64,000 nt of DNA from the NCBI RefSeq assembly GCF_029894125.1, contig NZ_JARXYZ010000007.1, positions 124,001-188,000 of the forward strand. Direction: 5' to 3'. Positions 28,921 through 38,038 of the stretch are shown in pieces. Position 1 is the first letter of the stretch; each line of letters begins with the position of its first letter. Below the pieces are notes generated by a model. That model saw only the letters and a list, made by a program, of their open reading frames with translations, was not told where the DNA came from and did not search any database. This DNA comes from Kitasatospora sp. MAA19. Its GTDB lineage: Bacteria; Actinomycetota; Actinomycetes; Streptomycetales; Streptomycetaceae. Both the position numbers and the translations under genes were made by a program.

Positions 28921-28960
28921 CTTCCTGCGGTTTCCTGCGGCTTTCCGTGGCTTCCTGCGG
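28921..28960. repeat. Four tandem 10-bp units
   Basis: CTTCCTGCGG, TTTCCTGCGG, CTTTCCGTGG and CTTCCTGCGG stand head to tail in the gap between two convergent genes. No hairpin is formed. It may be a slippage product. Confidence 0.8.
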
Positions 28961-28965
28961 CGGCC

Positions 28966-29409
28966 CTAGGGAAGGTCGAGGGAGCCGTCCTCGGCGAAGG
29001 GGAAGAACGGGTTGTGGGCCAGCTCCCAGAGGTGGCCGTCCGGGTCCTCGAAGTAGCCCGAGTAGCCGCCCCAGCTGGTCGGGACCGGCGGCTTGACCAC
29101 CACGGCGCCGGCCTCGACCGCCGTCTTCAGCGCGGCGTCCACCAGCGCGGGGGACTCCAGGTTCACCGCGAGGGTGACGCCGCGGAAGGCGGGCTCGCCG
29201 GTGGCGGGCACGCCCGCGTCGGCGGCCAGTTCCTCGGTGGGGAAGAGGCCGAGCACCGAGTCGGCGGTGCGGAACCAGACGATCTCCGGGCTGGAGGCGG
29301 AGGACCGCCGCCAGCCCAGGTCTTCGTAGAAGCGGGTGCTGCGGTCGAGGTCGGCGACCCCGAGGGTGACGATGCTGATCCGGGCGGGGAAGCTGCTGTC
29401 TGCTGTCAT
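28966..29409 (-). CDS. VOC/glyoxalase-family protein
   Basis: 147 residues of one vicinal-oxygen-chelate unit pair: ISIVTLGVADLDRSTRFYED near residue 10, then SWGGYSGYFEDPDGHLWELA near 115 (the family's D-P-x-G-x-x-W/L-E end). Possible metal ligands are few, so an enzyme or a binding protein are both possible. ATG 29409 is preferred over the upstream frame because the fold starts within ten residues. It is monocistronic and convergent with the acidic hypothetical. Confidence 0.85.
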   Translation of the reverse strand: MTADSSFPARISIVTLGVADLDRSTRFYEDLGWRRSSASSPEIVWFRTADSVLGLFPTEELAADAGVPATGEPAFRGVTLAVNLESPALVDAALKTAVEAGAVVVKPPVPTSWGGYSGYFEDPDGHLWELAHNPFFPFAEDGSLDLP

Positions 29410-29546
29410 GCCGCCAGGGTAGGGAGCACGGCTGACAACCGCGCGTCCTGACACGGTCTGCGTCCCTGCCCCGCCCCCGAGCTGATGACCCGGCAGGTCC
29501 CCGGCACGTAAGGTGGCGTCGGCGATGCGGGCGCGAGGACTCGGGG

Positions 29547-30740
29547 GTGCGGCACAGGATGATGCGGGAGAGCGGCGGCAGGCCCCCGGAGCGAAACGCC
29601 GAGCGGACGGGTCGTGCGCGCGTGCCCGACCCGAGGAGCCAGGAGGATCGTTTCGCCGCCATGGAGGAGTTCTCCCGCCGGACCCTGGCGGCGGCCGACT
29701 TCCCGGTGTACGGCGTGGTCGCCGGGCTGGACCGCGGGGGCGACGCGCTGGCCGCCTTCGAGACCTCCGGCGGCGAGCTCTCCTGGGTCGAGGTGCAGTC
29801 CGGCGACCGGGGCTCGGCGGCCGGCCCGTACGTGACCGTGCGCACCTACCGGCCGAGCGCCGAGCTCGGCGAGGACCTGCCCGAGTTGGAGGACGTGGTC
29901 GAGGACGAACGCGACCGCGTCTACGACCACCTGGGGGTCGACGAGGGCGACGGGCCCGGCCGGGTACGGGCGTTGCGCGAGTGGATCACCGTGGACGGCG
30001 AGCCGTACCCGGTGGAGGTGCACGAGGACCGGCCGGTGCTCTGGCCGGGTGCGCCGGCCGGCGGCGGGGCGGGCCCGGTCTGGGCCGGGCGGCTGCGGAT
30101 CGGCGGGCTGACTGTGACGGTGTGCGGGCGCGGGGTGTCGCCCGGCGGCGTGGATCTCGGTGGGATCGCGGACTTCGAGCCGTACCTGCGCGGCCGCACC
30201 GAGGTGCTGGACGACCTGGCCGCCCGGCGGGCCCGGCAGGTCCCGGTCGAGGAGCGCGAACTGCCGCCCGCTGTCGGGCTGGAGGCGCACCGGGAGCTGA
30301 TCGTGCAGAGCATCGCCGAGTCCGCCGCGATCGAGGCGCAGGTCCGGGCCGGGCGGACCCCGCGGCGTCCGCGCGGGCTGCGCGGGGACGGCTACGCGGT
30401 GCGCTGGGAGGTGGCGGTGCGTCAGCAGATGCGGCTGGCCACCGAGACCCGGGAGGAGGCCACGGTGGCGGTGACCGGGATGGTCAACCACCTCAACCGG
30501 CTGTCCCGGCAGACGCATTGGCTGATCGGGACGCCGGAGGGCGCGGCGGCCGTCGAGGAGGTCGTCCGGTACACGGTGTTCGCCAGCGAGGTGGCGAGCC
30601 TGCCGGCGCAGCGGGCCTGGGAGCAGCTGTGGCGGGAGCGGCCGGGCGGCGGCGGGCCGGAGATCTGGGAGGAGCAGCGGCTCGCCGAGCAGCTGTGGCT
30701 GTCGGCCTGGGAGCAGTGGCGGACGACGCGGGCCGGATGA
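29547..30740 (+). CDS. Hypothetical protein, 397 residues
   Basis: A soluble protein rich in Glu, Arg and Trp that I do not recognise. The N-terminal 35 residues are basic and probably disordered or outside the true start (ATG 29559, 29562 and 29661 are alternatives). A beta-rich region spans about 40-210 (FPVYGVVAGLDRGGDALAAF, EPYPVEVHEDRPVLWPG, FEPYLRGRTEVLDDLAARRA). A helical part follows from about 220 to the end, ending in Trp-rich W-E-Q-L-W and W-L-S-A-W-E-Q-W segments. No signal peptide or membrane helix was found. Codon bias supports a real gene. Confidence 0.7.
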   Translation: MRHRMMRESGGRPPERNAERTGRARVPDPRSQEDRFAAMEEFSRRTLAAADFPVYGVVAGLDRGGDALAAFETSGGELSWVEVQSGDRGSAAGPYVTVRTYRPSAELGEDLPELEDVVEDERDRVYDHLGVDEGDGPGRVRALREWITVDGEPYPVEVHEDRPVLWPGAPAGGGAGPVWAGRLRIGGLTVTVCGRGVSPGGVDLGGIADFEPYLRGRTEVLDDLAARRARQVPVEERELPPAVGLEAHRELIVQSIAESAAIEAQVRAGRTPRRPRGLRGDGYAVRWEVAVRQQMRLATETREEATVAVTGMVNHLNRLSRQTHWLIGTPEGAAAVEEVVRYTVFASEVASLPAQRAWEQLWRERPGGGGPEIWEEQRLAEQLWLSAWEQWRTTRAG

Positions 30741-30866
30741 CCACCGGCCGGGCACGCGGATGACCACCTGCCGGGTGCGCCGGGGCGGGTTCGAGGACGG
30801 ACCGAGGCAAAGCGGAGGTCATGTGTCGGTCATCGGTTGGCAAATGGCCGCCTCGGCGTGAGGTGG

Positions 30867-30888
30867 GCGTCATACCCGGTTCATCCCT
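30867..30888 (+). promoter_or_regulatory. Candidate PHO box
   Basis: Two adjoining 11-base units, GCGTCATACCC and GGTTCATCCCT, fit the streptomycete PhoP direct-repeat pattern (G-G/T-T-C-A-Y-Y-Y-R-G/C-G) with a TCAT core exactly 11 bases apart. They lie 100 bases upstream of the PhoX-like phosphatase start. Confidence 0.55.
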
Positions 30889-30989
30889 GCGGCGGAGTCT
30901 GCTGGGCGTCGACGACCTGCCTCGACGCCCCGCTCGCCGGCCACCGGGCCCACCCCGGTCCGGCGGCCGATTCCTCAGGAGTTGCTGCC

Positions 30990-32480
30990 ATGTCGCTGTC
31001 CCGCCGGGACTTCGTCAACCGTTCCACCCTCGTCGGGGCCGGCGTGCTGATCGCCGGCAGCGCGGAGGCGCTGGCCAGCGCCCCGGGCGCGATCGCCGCC
31101 CCGGCCGGTGGCGAGCTGCCGGACGCGGCCGCCGCCGCTGTCGCCGACGGCGCGCGCGCCGCCGTCGGCTACGGCCCGCTGGTGCAGGACCCGGCCGGGC
31201 TGCTGTCGCTGCCGAAGGGCTTCTCGTACAAGGTGGTGAACCGCGCCGGCGTCACCAAGCTGCGCACCGGCGAGTTCACCCCGAGCAACCACGACGGCAC
31301 CTCCGCCTTCGAGGACGAGCGCGGCGGCAACCTGCTCGTCGTCAACCACGAGCTGTCCGGTGCCCGCGCCAACTGGCCGTACCCGGTGCCGCTGACCGAG
31401 GGCCACGTCTACGACCCGGGCGCGGCCGGCGGCTGCACCATCGTGCACGCCAAGCGGAACGGCTCGGTCGAGCAGTGGGTCGGCATCGCCGGCACCTCCA
31501 CCAACTGCGCGGGCGGCGTGACCCCGTGGGGCACCTGGCTGTCCGGCGAGGAGACCGAGGACAGGGCCGGCAAGAACGGCTTCACCAAGGACCACGGGTA
31601 CATCTTCGAGGTCGACCCGTTCGACGACGACTACAACCGCGACCCGCAGCCGGTGAAGGCCTTCGGCCGATACGCGCACGAGGCCGTCGTGGTGGACCCG
31701 AAGCGCGGCCACGTCTACCTGACCGAGGACGCCTCGAACCCGAACGGCCTGCTGTTCCGCTGGACCCCGCCGGCCGGCTTCAAGCACGGCCGCTACCAGC
31801 TGCGCAAGCTGGCCGCCGACGCCGGCGTGCTGGAAGCCTTCAAGGTCTTCGACGCCCAGGGCAAGTTCGTCGACGACCTCTCCCGCGCCACCAAGGTCGG
31901 CACCACCTACGGCGCGGACTGGGTCAAGGTCCAGGACCGCGACGCCAGGACCGTCTCGGTCCGCAAGCAGTTCAAGGACGGCGAGGTCACCCGCGCCCGC
32001 AAGCTGGAGGGCATGTGGTGGGGTGACGGCGGCTTCTACTTCGTCTCCAGCTTCGCCCGCTCGGAGAGCCCGGTGCAGCACGACGGCCAGGTCTGGTTCT
32101 ACAACCCGACCCGCCGCACCATCACCCTGAAGGTGCTGCTCGGCGTCAACACCGACGTCTGGGGCGACCACGACAACTTCGACGGTCCGGACAACATCAC
32201 CGTCTCGCCGTACGGCGGCATCGTGATCGCCGAGGACGGCGAGGGCGTGTCGCACCTGTTCGGCGCCACCGAGGACGGGCTGACCTACTCGATCGCCCGC
32301 AACGAGCTGAACATCGGCACCGCCGAGAAGCCGGAGTTCAGCGAGTTCACCGGGGTGACCTTCTCGGACGACGGCAAGACCCTCTTCGCCAACATCCAGA
32401 CCCCGGGCATCCAGCTGGCCGTCACCGGCCCGTGGCACCGGCTGAACGAGCACAAGCGCGGCCAGGGCTACGGCGAGTGA
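30990..32480 (+). CDS. PhoX/DUF839 family alkaline phosphatase-like protein
   Basis: 496 residues with a Tat signal peptide: SRRDFV at residues 4-9, a hydrophobic core (LVGAGVLIAGSAEALA) and a cut near ASAPGAIAAPA. The mature protein has the PhoX beta-propeller hallmarks: PSNHDGTSAFED near 95, NHELS near 117, GGCTIVHAKRNG, CAGGVTPWGTWLSGEET near 178, and GPDNITVSPYGGIVIAEDGE near 405. PhoX enzymes are calcium/iron phosphatases exported folded. ATG 30990 has CAGGAG eight bases upstream. The candidate PHO box suggests phosphate-starvation control. Confidence 0.88.
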   Translation: MSLSRRDFVNRSTLVGAGVLIAGSAEALASAPGAIAAPAGGELPDAAAAAVADGARAAVGYGPLVQDPAGLLSLPKGFSYKVVNRAGVTKLRTGEFTPSNHDGTSAFEDERGGNLLVVNHELSGARANWPYPVPLTEGHVYDPGAAGGCTIVHAKRNGSVEQWVGIAGTSTNCAGGVTPWGTWLSGEETEDRAGKNGFTKDHGYIFEVDPFDDDYNRDPQPVKAFGRYAHEAVVVDPKRGHVYLTEDASNPNGLLFRWTPPAGFKHGRYQLRKLAADAGVLEAFKVFDAQGKFVDDLSRATKVGTTYGADWVKVQDRDARTVSVRKQFKDGEVTRARKLEGMWWGDGGFYFVSSFARSESPVQHDGQVWFYNPTRRTITLKVLLGVNTDVWGDHDNFDGPDNITVSPYGGIVIAEDGEGVSHLFGATEDGLTYSIARNELNIGTAEKPEFSEFTGVTFSDDGKTLFANIQTPGIQLAVTGPWHRLNEHKRGQGYGE

Positions 32481-32519
32481 CCCGGGGTTCGTAGTGTGAG
32501 GTGAATCGGCTGCCCGCGG

Positions 32520-34121
32520 TCACTCGTCCGCGGGCAGCCGCAGTTGCAGCATCGCCAGCAGGCGCTGCTGCGGCTGGGCGAGGTCGATGCCGGTCAACTG
32601 CTCGGCCCGGCGCACCCGGTAGCGCAGGGTGTTGGGGTGGATGTGCAGGGCGTCGGCGGCGACCCGGACCTCGCCGAGCGCGTCCAGCCAGGCCAGCACC
32701 GACTCGGCGAGCCGGGTGCCGTGCCGGCGGTCGTACGCGGCGAGCGCGGTCAGCCGGGGGTCGCGCAGGCCGGCGCGCTCCTGCAGCAGCGCGAGCATCT
32801 CGCTGACCAGCACCTCGGCCTGGACGTCGATCAGCGCCGCCACGTCGAGGTCCACCCCGCCGCGGCCCATCGCGTCCAGGATGCGGTCCGCCTGCGCGCG
32901 GGAGTCCGGCACCTGGGCCAGGCCGTCCACGGTCGAGCCGATCGCGGCGCGCAGCGGGACCCCGAGGTGCTCCCGGGCGGCCGTCACCACCTCGTCCGCC
33001 CAGCCGCGCACGGTGGCCATCGGCAGGGCGGACGGGAGCTCGGGCAGCAGCACGTACACCCGGGACTCGATCGGGGCGAGCAGCGCGGTGCGGTGCCGGG
33101 CGGCGGTGTGCACCGAGATCAGGCCGGTGACGTCGGAGCGGTGCAGCGCCTCGGTGGTGTGCGCGCTGTACGCGAGCACGGTGGCCGGGCGGCGCAGGTC
33201 CAGGCCCAGGTGGGTGGCGAGCGACTGCGGGCCGGTGGAGCCCTCCAGCAGGCCGGTGAGCAGGGTCCGGGTGAGCCGCACGTCGGCGGACAACTCGCGT
33301 CGGCGGCGCACCAGTTGGGCGGCGGCCACCCGGGCGGCGCCGACCAGGGCCTGCTCGGCGAGCGGCGCCAGCGGCTGCGCCCCCTCCTGCACCCAGATGG
33401 TGCCGAGCGGCTGCGCCCCGGCCCGGATGCCGATCGCCAGGCGGCGGCGCAGGCCCAGCTCGGGGTGCGGCTCGACCGCGATCGGGGCGTCCGAGCTGCG
33501 CAGGTGCTGGAAGATGCCCCACTCGCGGAGCTTGGACAGGTACGGCTCGGGGCCCTGCCAGCCGAGGATGGAGAGCCGGCGCAGGTCGTCGACCTCGTCC
33601 GAGTCGGAGGAGCGGGAGTACGCCAGCACCCGGCTGGAGGTGTCCTCGATCGAGACGATGCCGTTGGTGAGCACGGCGACGGTCTGGGCGAGGGAGAAGA
33701 GGTCACCCGCGTTGGGCTCGGGGGCGCCGGGGGTGTCGGGGGCGTCCGGGCCGGCGATGATCGCGCGGGCGAGCGAGTCGAGGTGTTCCCAGCGGGTCTC
33801 GCGGCGGACCGAGAGCAGGGCGACGCCCGCGTCGGTGGCGGCCTCGCGCAGCGCGTCCGCCTGGCCGGGGCCGTCCAGCTTGACGGCCACCGCCGCGGCG
33901 CCGGCCCGTCCGGCGGCGCGCAGGGCGGGGAGGGCGGCGCGGCCGCGGGCGCCGATCGCGAGAACGAGTTCGCCGGGGGCGGCGGTCGGCGGGTCCTCCG
34001 GGTCGAGGATCGCCACGTCGCGGACCGGGACGTCCAGGCCGTGCGGGGCGGCCTGCAGTTCGACCAGGGGTTCGCCGAGGGACATCAGGAGCTGCCGGAG
34101 CGGGAGGCCGGGGGTCGTCAT
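32520..34121 (-). CDS. PucR-family transcriptional regulator, probable regulator of proline catabolism
   Basis: 533 residues. N-terminal PucR-like domain (about 1-160), a central region (about 270-400), and a C-terminal helix-turn-helix with LDALGEVRVAADALHIHPNT then LRYRVRRAEQLTGIDL near residues 480-515. In streptomycetes a PucR regulator normally stands next to pruA and the proline dehydrogenase gene. Here it is divergent from them but separated by PadR and a monooxygenase. A role as proline-responsive activator is inferred from that context. Confidence 0.85.
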   Translation of the reverse strand: MTTPGLPLRQLLMSLGEPLVELQAAPHGLDVPVRDVAILDPEDPPTAAPGELVLAIGARGRAALPALRAAGRAGAAAVAVKLDGPGQADALREAATDAGVALLSVRRETRWEHLDSLARAIIAGPDAPDTPGAPEPNAGDLFSLAQTVAVLTNGIVSIEDTSSRVLAYSRSSDSDEVDDLRRLSILGWQGPEPYLSKLREWGIFQHLRSSDAPIAVEPHPELGLRRRLAIGIRAGAQPLGTIWVQEGAQPLAPLAEQALVGAARVAAAQLVRRRRELSADVRLTRTLLTGLLEGSTGPQSLATHLGLDLRRPATVLAYSAHTTEALHRSDVTGLISVHTAARHRTALLAPIESRVYVLLPELPSALPMATVRGWADEVVTAAREHLGVPLRAAIGSTVDGLAQVPDSRAQADRILDAMGRGGVDLDVAALIDVQAEVLVSEMLALLQERAGLRDPRLTALAAYDRRHGTRLAESVLAWLDALGEVRVAADALHIHPNTLRYRVRRAEQLTGIDLAQPQQRLLAMLQLRLPADE

Positions 34122-34201
34122 CGGGCCTCCTTCATCCGCTCGGACAAGGCCGTGTGGTTGATTTTAGCCGGGCGGACAGCTTTTCGGTCCGGCTTTCGTA
34201 G

Positions 34202-34234
34202 ATAGTTGACTCTGACTATTCAGGAATGGATAGT
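34202..34234. promoter_or_regulatory. Alternating ATAGT/ACTAT half-sites upstream of padR
   Basis: ATAGT (34202-34206), ACTAT (34215-34219) and ATAGT (34230-34234) form two overlapping inverted repeats with 8- and 10-base spacers, ending 30 bases before the padR GTG. This fits autoregulation by a PadR dimer. Confidence 0.5.
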
Positions 34235-34263
34235 CGGTACTGACCAAGAGATGAGGACGTCTC

Positions 34264-34860
34264 GTGGCGAAGCGACGCAAGGTGTCGAACCCGCTGGCCC
34301 TCGCGGTCCTGGCCGAGCTCGTGGCCGAGCCGATGCACCCGTACGAGATGGGGCGCCGGCTCAAGGAGCACGGCAAGGACCGCAACATCAAGTACAACCG
34401 CAGCTCGCTCTACATGGTCGTGGAGCAGCTGCGGAAGGCCGGGTTCGTCGCCGAGCAGGAGACCGTCCGCGACACCCAGCGACCGGAGCGCACCGTCTAC
34501 GCCGTCACCCCCGAGGGCAGGGCGGAGCTCCGTGACTGGATGCGCGAACTCGTCGCCGAACCGCAGCACGAGTACCCCGCGTTCGGGGTCTCGCTGTCGC
34601 TGCTCATGGTGCTCCCGCCGGCCGAGGCCGTGGAGCTGCTGGAGCAGCGCCTGGCCGCGCTGGCCGCCGAGGTGGCGGGCATCCGGGCGAGCCTGCGGAC
34701 GGCCCTGGACGACGGCGTGGCCTGGATGTTCCTGATCGAGGAGGAGTACCGGGCCGGCGGGCTGGAGGCCGAGAGCCGCTTCGTCGAGCACCTCGTCCGA
34801 CAGCTCCAGGAGCCGGAGTTCCTCCGGACCTGGCACGAGATCTTCGGGAGTCTGCAGTGA
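34264..34860 (+). CDS. PadR-family transcriptional regulator
   Basis: 198 residues. The winged helix at residues 1-90 carries NPLALAVLAELVAEPMHPYE, SSLYMVVEQLRKAGFV and the wing QRPERTVYAVTPEGRAEL. A helical Vir_reg_alpha-type dimerisation region of about 100 residues follows. GTG 34264 with a GAGATGAGGA leader. The stop overlaps the start of the FAD monooxygenase (GTGA), so the pair is one transcription unit; PadR repressors commonly control a linked detoxification enzyme or exporter. Confidence 0.9.
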   Translation: MAKRRKVSNPLALAVLAELVAEPMHPYEMGRRLKEHGKDRNIKYNRSSLYMVVEQLRKAGFVAEQETVRDTQRPERTVYAVTPEGRAELRDWMRELVAEPQHEYPAFGVSLSLLMVLPPAEAVELLEQRLAALAAEVAGIRASLRTALDDGVAWMFLIEEEYRAGGLEAESRFVEHLVRQLQEPEFLRTWHEIFGSLQ

Positions 34861-36119
34861 ACGCAATCCGCACCGCGAAGAAGGCGCTGGTCATCGGCGG
34901 CGGGATCGCCGGACCGGTGATGGCGCTGGCCCTGCGCAAGGCCGGCATCGAAGCGGTCGTCTTCGAGGCCTACGACGCCTCGGCCGAGGGCATCGGCGGC
35001 ACCTTCATGATCGCGCCCAACGGGCTCGACGCCCTGGCGGTCGTCGGCCTGGCGGCGGAGGTCGGGGCGATCGGGCAGCCGATCGGCCCGATGCTGATCG
35101 AGGACGGCAAGGGCGGCGTGCTGGCCGAGTTCGCCGGCCTCGCCGACCTGCCGCCCGGCCGGGTCATGCGCCGCGCCGAACTGTACGAGGTGCTCCAGCG
35201 GCGGCTGCGGGAGACCGGCATCGAGGTCCGGTACGGCAAACGGCTGGTCGGCGCGGAGGAGGGCGCCGACGGCGTCACCGCCCGCTTCGCCGACGGCGGC
35301 ACCGCCACCGGCGACCTGCTGATCGGCACCGACGGCACCCGCTCCACCGTCCGCACGCTGATCGACCCGGCCGCGCCCGGCGCGCAGTACACCGGCCTGC
35401 TCGGCGTCGGCGGCTACAGCCCCCACCGGCTGCCCGGCCGGGCCGGACGCGGCGAGACCATGCACTTCGCCAACGGCGCCCGCGCCTTCTTCGGCTACTG
35501 GGGGCTGCCGGACGGCGCCGGGACGGCCTGGTTCAGCAACATCCCGCAGCCCGGGCAGCAGAGCGCCGAGCAGGTCCGCGCCGTCAGCCGGGAGGAGTGG
35601 CTGCGCCGGGTCCGCGACCTGCACGCCGACGACCTGCCCGCCCGGGACGTGCTGCGCGAGGCCGACGCCGACACCGTCGAGGTCTTCCCGCGGCTGGAGA
35701 TCATGCCGTCCGTCCCGCACTGGTACCGCGGCCGGATGGTGCTGGTCGGCGACTCCGTGCACGCGCCCTCCAACAGCTCCGGCCAGGGCGTCTCGCTGGC
35801 CGTCGAGAGCGCCGTCGAACTCGCCCGCTGCCTGCGGGACCTGCCCGACCACACCGCCGCCTTCGCCGCGTACGAGGCGCTGCGCCGGCCCCGGGTCGAG
35901 AAGATCGCCGCCAACGCGGCGCGCACCAACGACCAGAAGGCCTCCGGTCCGGTCGGCCGGGCGCTGTTCCGGCTGCTCGCGCCGATCGCGATGCGGACCT
36001 TCATGAGCCCGGAGAAGATGCTCCGCCCGGTGCACGGCCACCGGATCGACTGGGACCGCCCGGCGACGGCGGCTCCCACCGCGACGGGCCGTCAACGGCG
36101 CGCCGTGACCGCGCCGTGA
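34857..36119 (+). CDS. FAD-dependent aromatic monooxygenase
   Basis: 420-residue flavoprotein of the p-hydroxybenzoate hydroxylase class. FAD-binding VIGGGIAGPVMALALRKAG at residues 12-30, the D-G motif LLIGTDGTRSTVR near 155, and the G-D motif MVLVGDSVHAPSNSSGQGVS near 298. GTG 34857 overlaps padR. The substrate is unknown; relatives act on antibiotics (tetracycline, rifamycin) or plant phenolics. It is a cargo gene of the padR unit placed between the proline regulator and pruA. Confidence 0.9.
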   Translation: MNAIRTAKKALVIGGGIAGPVMALALRKAGIEAVVFEAYDASAEGIGGTFMIAPNGLDALAVVGLAAEVGAIGQPIGPMLIEDGKGGVLAEFAGLADLPPGRVMRRAELYEVLQRRLRETGIEVRYGKRLVGAEEGADGVTARFADGGTATGDLLIGTDGTRSTVRTLIDPAAPGAQYTGLLGVGGYSPHRLPGRAGRGETMHFANGARAFFGYWGLPDGAGTAWFSNIPQPGQQSAEQVRAVSREEWLRRVRDLHADDLPARDVLREADADTVEVFPRLEIMPSVPHWYRGRMVLVGDSVHAPSNSSGQGVSLAVESAVELARCLRDLPDHTAAFAAYEALRRPRVEKIAANAARTNDQKASGPVGRALFRLLAPIAMRTFMSPEKMLRPVHGHRIDWDRPATAAPTATGRQRRAVTAP

Positions 36120-36269
36120 CCCCTTCGTCGGGCCGGACAACGCCGTACGGGGGAATTTAGCCTTCCGGCCAATCAAGTGGCCCCGGGGGCAGGAATAGCG
36201 TTCGTGCTGTGGCCGGCGTGCGACCCGCGCCGGCATCCCCCCGCAACAACGAAGGAGAGCGTGCGCTCT

Positions 36270-37898
36270 ATGGACGCTGTGACCCAGGTCCCCGCGCCGG
36301 TGAACGAGCCGGTCCACAGCTACGCCCCGGGCAGCCCGGAACGGGCCCGCCTGGAGGCCAAGCTGAAGGAGCTGGGCGGCCAGGAGCCGGTCCAGCTGAC
36401 CATGACGATCAACGGTGAGCGCCGCATGGGCGGCGGCGCCGAGATCCACGTCGTCCAGCCGCACAACCACGCGGCGAGGCTCGGCACCCTGCGCAACGCC
36501 ACCCAGGCGGACGCGCAGGAGGCCATCGACACTGCCCTGGCCGCGGCCCCGGCCTGGCAGGCGCTCTCCTTCGACTCCCGCGCCGCGATCTTCCTCAAGG
36601 CCGCCGACCTGCTGGCCGGCCCCTGGCGCGAGACCCTGGCCGCCGCCACCATGCTCGGCCAGTCCAAGACCGCCCAGCAGGCCGAGATCGACACCCCCTG
36701 CGAGCTGGTCGACTTCCTGCGGTTCAACGTCCACTTCGCCCGCCAGATCATGGCCGAGCAGCCGATCTCCTCGGACGGCGTGTGGAACCGCAGCGACCAC
36801 CGCCCGCTGGAGGGCTTCGTCTACGCCATCACCCCGTTCAACTTCACCGCGATCGCCGGCAACCTGCCGACCGCGCCCGCGCTGATGGGCAACGTGGTGC
36901 TGTGGAAGCCGTCCCCGACCCAGCAGTACTCCGCGCACCTGCTGATGCAGCTGCTGCAGGAGGCCGGCCTGCCCAAGGGCGTCATCAACATGGTGACCGG
37001 CGACGGCCTGGACGTCTCCGCCGTGGCGCTCAAGCACCCGGCGCTGGCCGGCATCCACTTCACCGGCTCCACCGCCACCTTCCAGCACCTGTGGCGCGAG
37101 GTCGGCACCAACATCGCCTCGTACCGCACCTACCCGCGGATCGTCGGCGAGACCGGCGGCAAGGACTTCCTGGTCGCCCACCCGTCCGCCGACCCGGCCG
37201 TGCTGAGGACCGCGATGACCCGCGGCGCCTTCGAGTTCCAGGGCCAGAAGTGCTCGGCGCTCTCCCGCGCCTACGTCCCGGCCTCGATCTGGGCCGGCCT
37301 CAAGGACGAGTTCGCGGCCGAGGTCGAGGGCCTGACCATGGGCGACGTGACCGACCTGGCGAACTTCATGTCCGCCGTCATCGACGACCGCGCCTTCGCC
37401 AAGAACAAGGCCGCCATCGACCGCGCCCAGGCCGACCCCGAGGTCGAGGTCCTGGCCGGCGGGACGTACGACGACTCGGTCGGCTACTTCGTCCGCCCGA
37501 CCGTCCTGGTCTGCGAGGACCCGGCGTCCGAGTACTTCCGTGACGAGTACTTCGGCCCGATCCTCGCCGTGCACGTCTACCAGGACGAGAACTACGAGGA
37601 GATGCTGGCCCAGATGGAGTCGGTGTCCCCGTACGGCCTGACCGGCGCGATCATCTCCCAGGACCGCGCGGCCGCCCAGGACGCCATGCACAAGCTGCGC
37701 TTCGCGGCCGGCAACTTCTACATCAACGACAAGCCGACCGGCGCCGTCGTCGGCCAGCAGCCCTTCGGTGGCGGCCGGGCCTCGGGGACCAACGACAAGG
37801 CCGGCGCCAAGCAGAACCTGGCGCGCTGGACCTCGACCCGCTCGGTCAAGGAGACCTTCGTCCCGCCGACGGACTACCGCTACCCGCACATGGGCTGA
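36270..37898 (+). CDS. pruA: L-glutamate gamma-semialdehyde (P5C) dehydrogenase
   Basis: 542-residue NAD-dependent aldehyde dehydrogenase, the second step of proline breakdown to glutamate. Features: VYAITPFNFTAIAGNLPTAP near residue 190, the coenzyme glycine FTGSTATFQHL near 268, the catalytic glutamate in IVGETGGKDFL near 292, and the catalytic cysteine in FEFQGQKCSALSRAYVP near 326. It is a stand-alone enzyme, not a PutA fusion. GAAGGAGAG precedes ATG 36270. A hairpin separates it from the proline dehydrogenase gene. Confidence 0.95.
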   Translation: MDAVTQVPAPVNEPVHSYAPGSPERARLEAKLKELGGQEPVQLTMTINGERRMGGGAEIHVVQPHNHAARLGTLRNATQADAQEAIDTALAAAPAWQALSFDSRAAIFLKAADLLAGPWRETLAAATMLGQSKTAQQAEIDTPCELVDFLRFNVHFARQIMAEQPISSDGVWNRSDHRPLEGFVYAITPFNFTAIAGNLPTAPALMGNVVLWKPSPTQQYSAHLLMQLLQEAGLPKGVINMVTGDGLDVSAVALKHPALAGIHFTGSTATFQHLWREVGTNIASYRTYPRIVGETGGKDFLVAHPSADPAVLRTAMTRGAFEFQGQKCSALSRAYVPASIWAGLKDEFAAEVEGLTMGDVTDLANFMSAVIDDRAFAKNKAAIDRAQADPEVEVLAGGTYDDSVGYFVRPTVLVCEDPASEYFRDEYFGPILAVHVYQDENYEEMLAQMESVSPYGLTGAIISQDRAAAQDAMHKLRFAAGNFYINDKPTGAVVGQQPFGGGRASGTNDKAGAKQNLARWTSTRSVKETFVPPTDYRYPHMG

Positions 37899-37926
37899 GT
37901 GCCCCTCCCGACCACATCGGTCACCT

Positions 37927-37952
37927 GACGCCCGGCCCCGCAGCCGGGCGTC
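37927..37952 (+). terminator. Hairpin between pruA and proline dehydrogenase
   Basis: A perfect 10-bp stem (37927-37936 with 37943-37952) with a 6-base loop. It could reduce but need not abolish read-through into the next gene, which lies 140 bases after pruA. Confidence 0.6.
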
Positions 37953-38038
37953 GCCCGCCGGGGCGGCGGGCCCCACTCCCGTACCGCCGCCCCGGCCCCT
38001 TTCTGCCACCCTTAGAAGCACCAGCTCCAGGAGTCACG

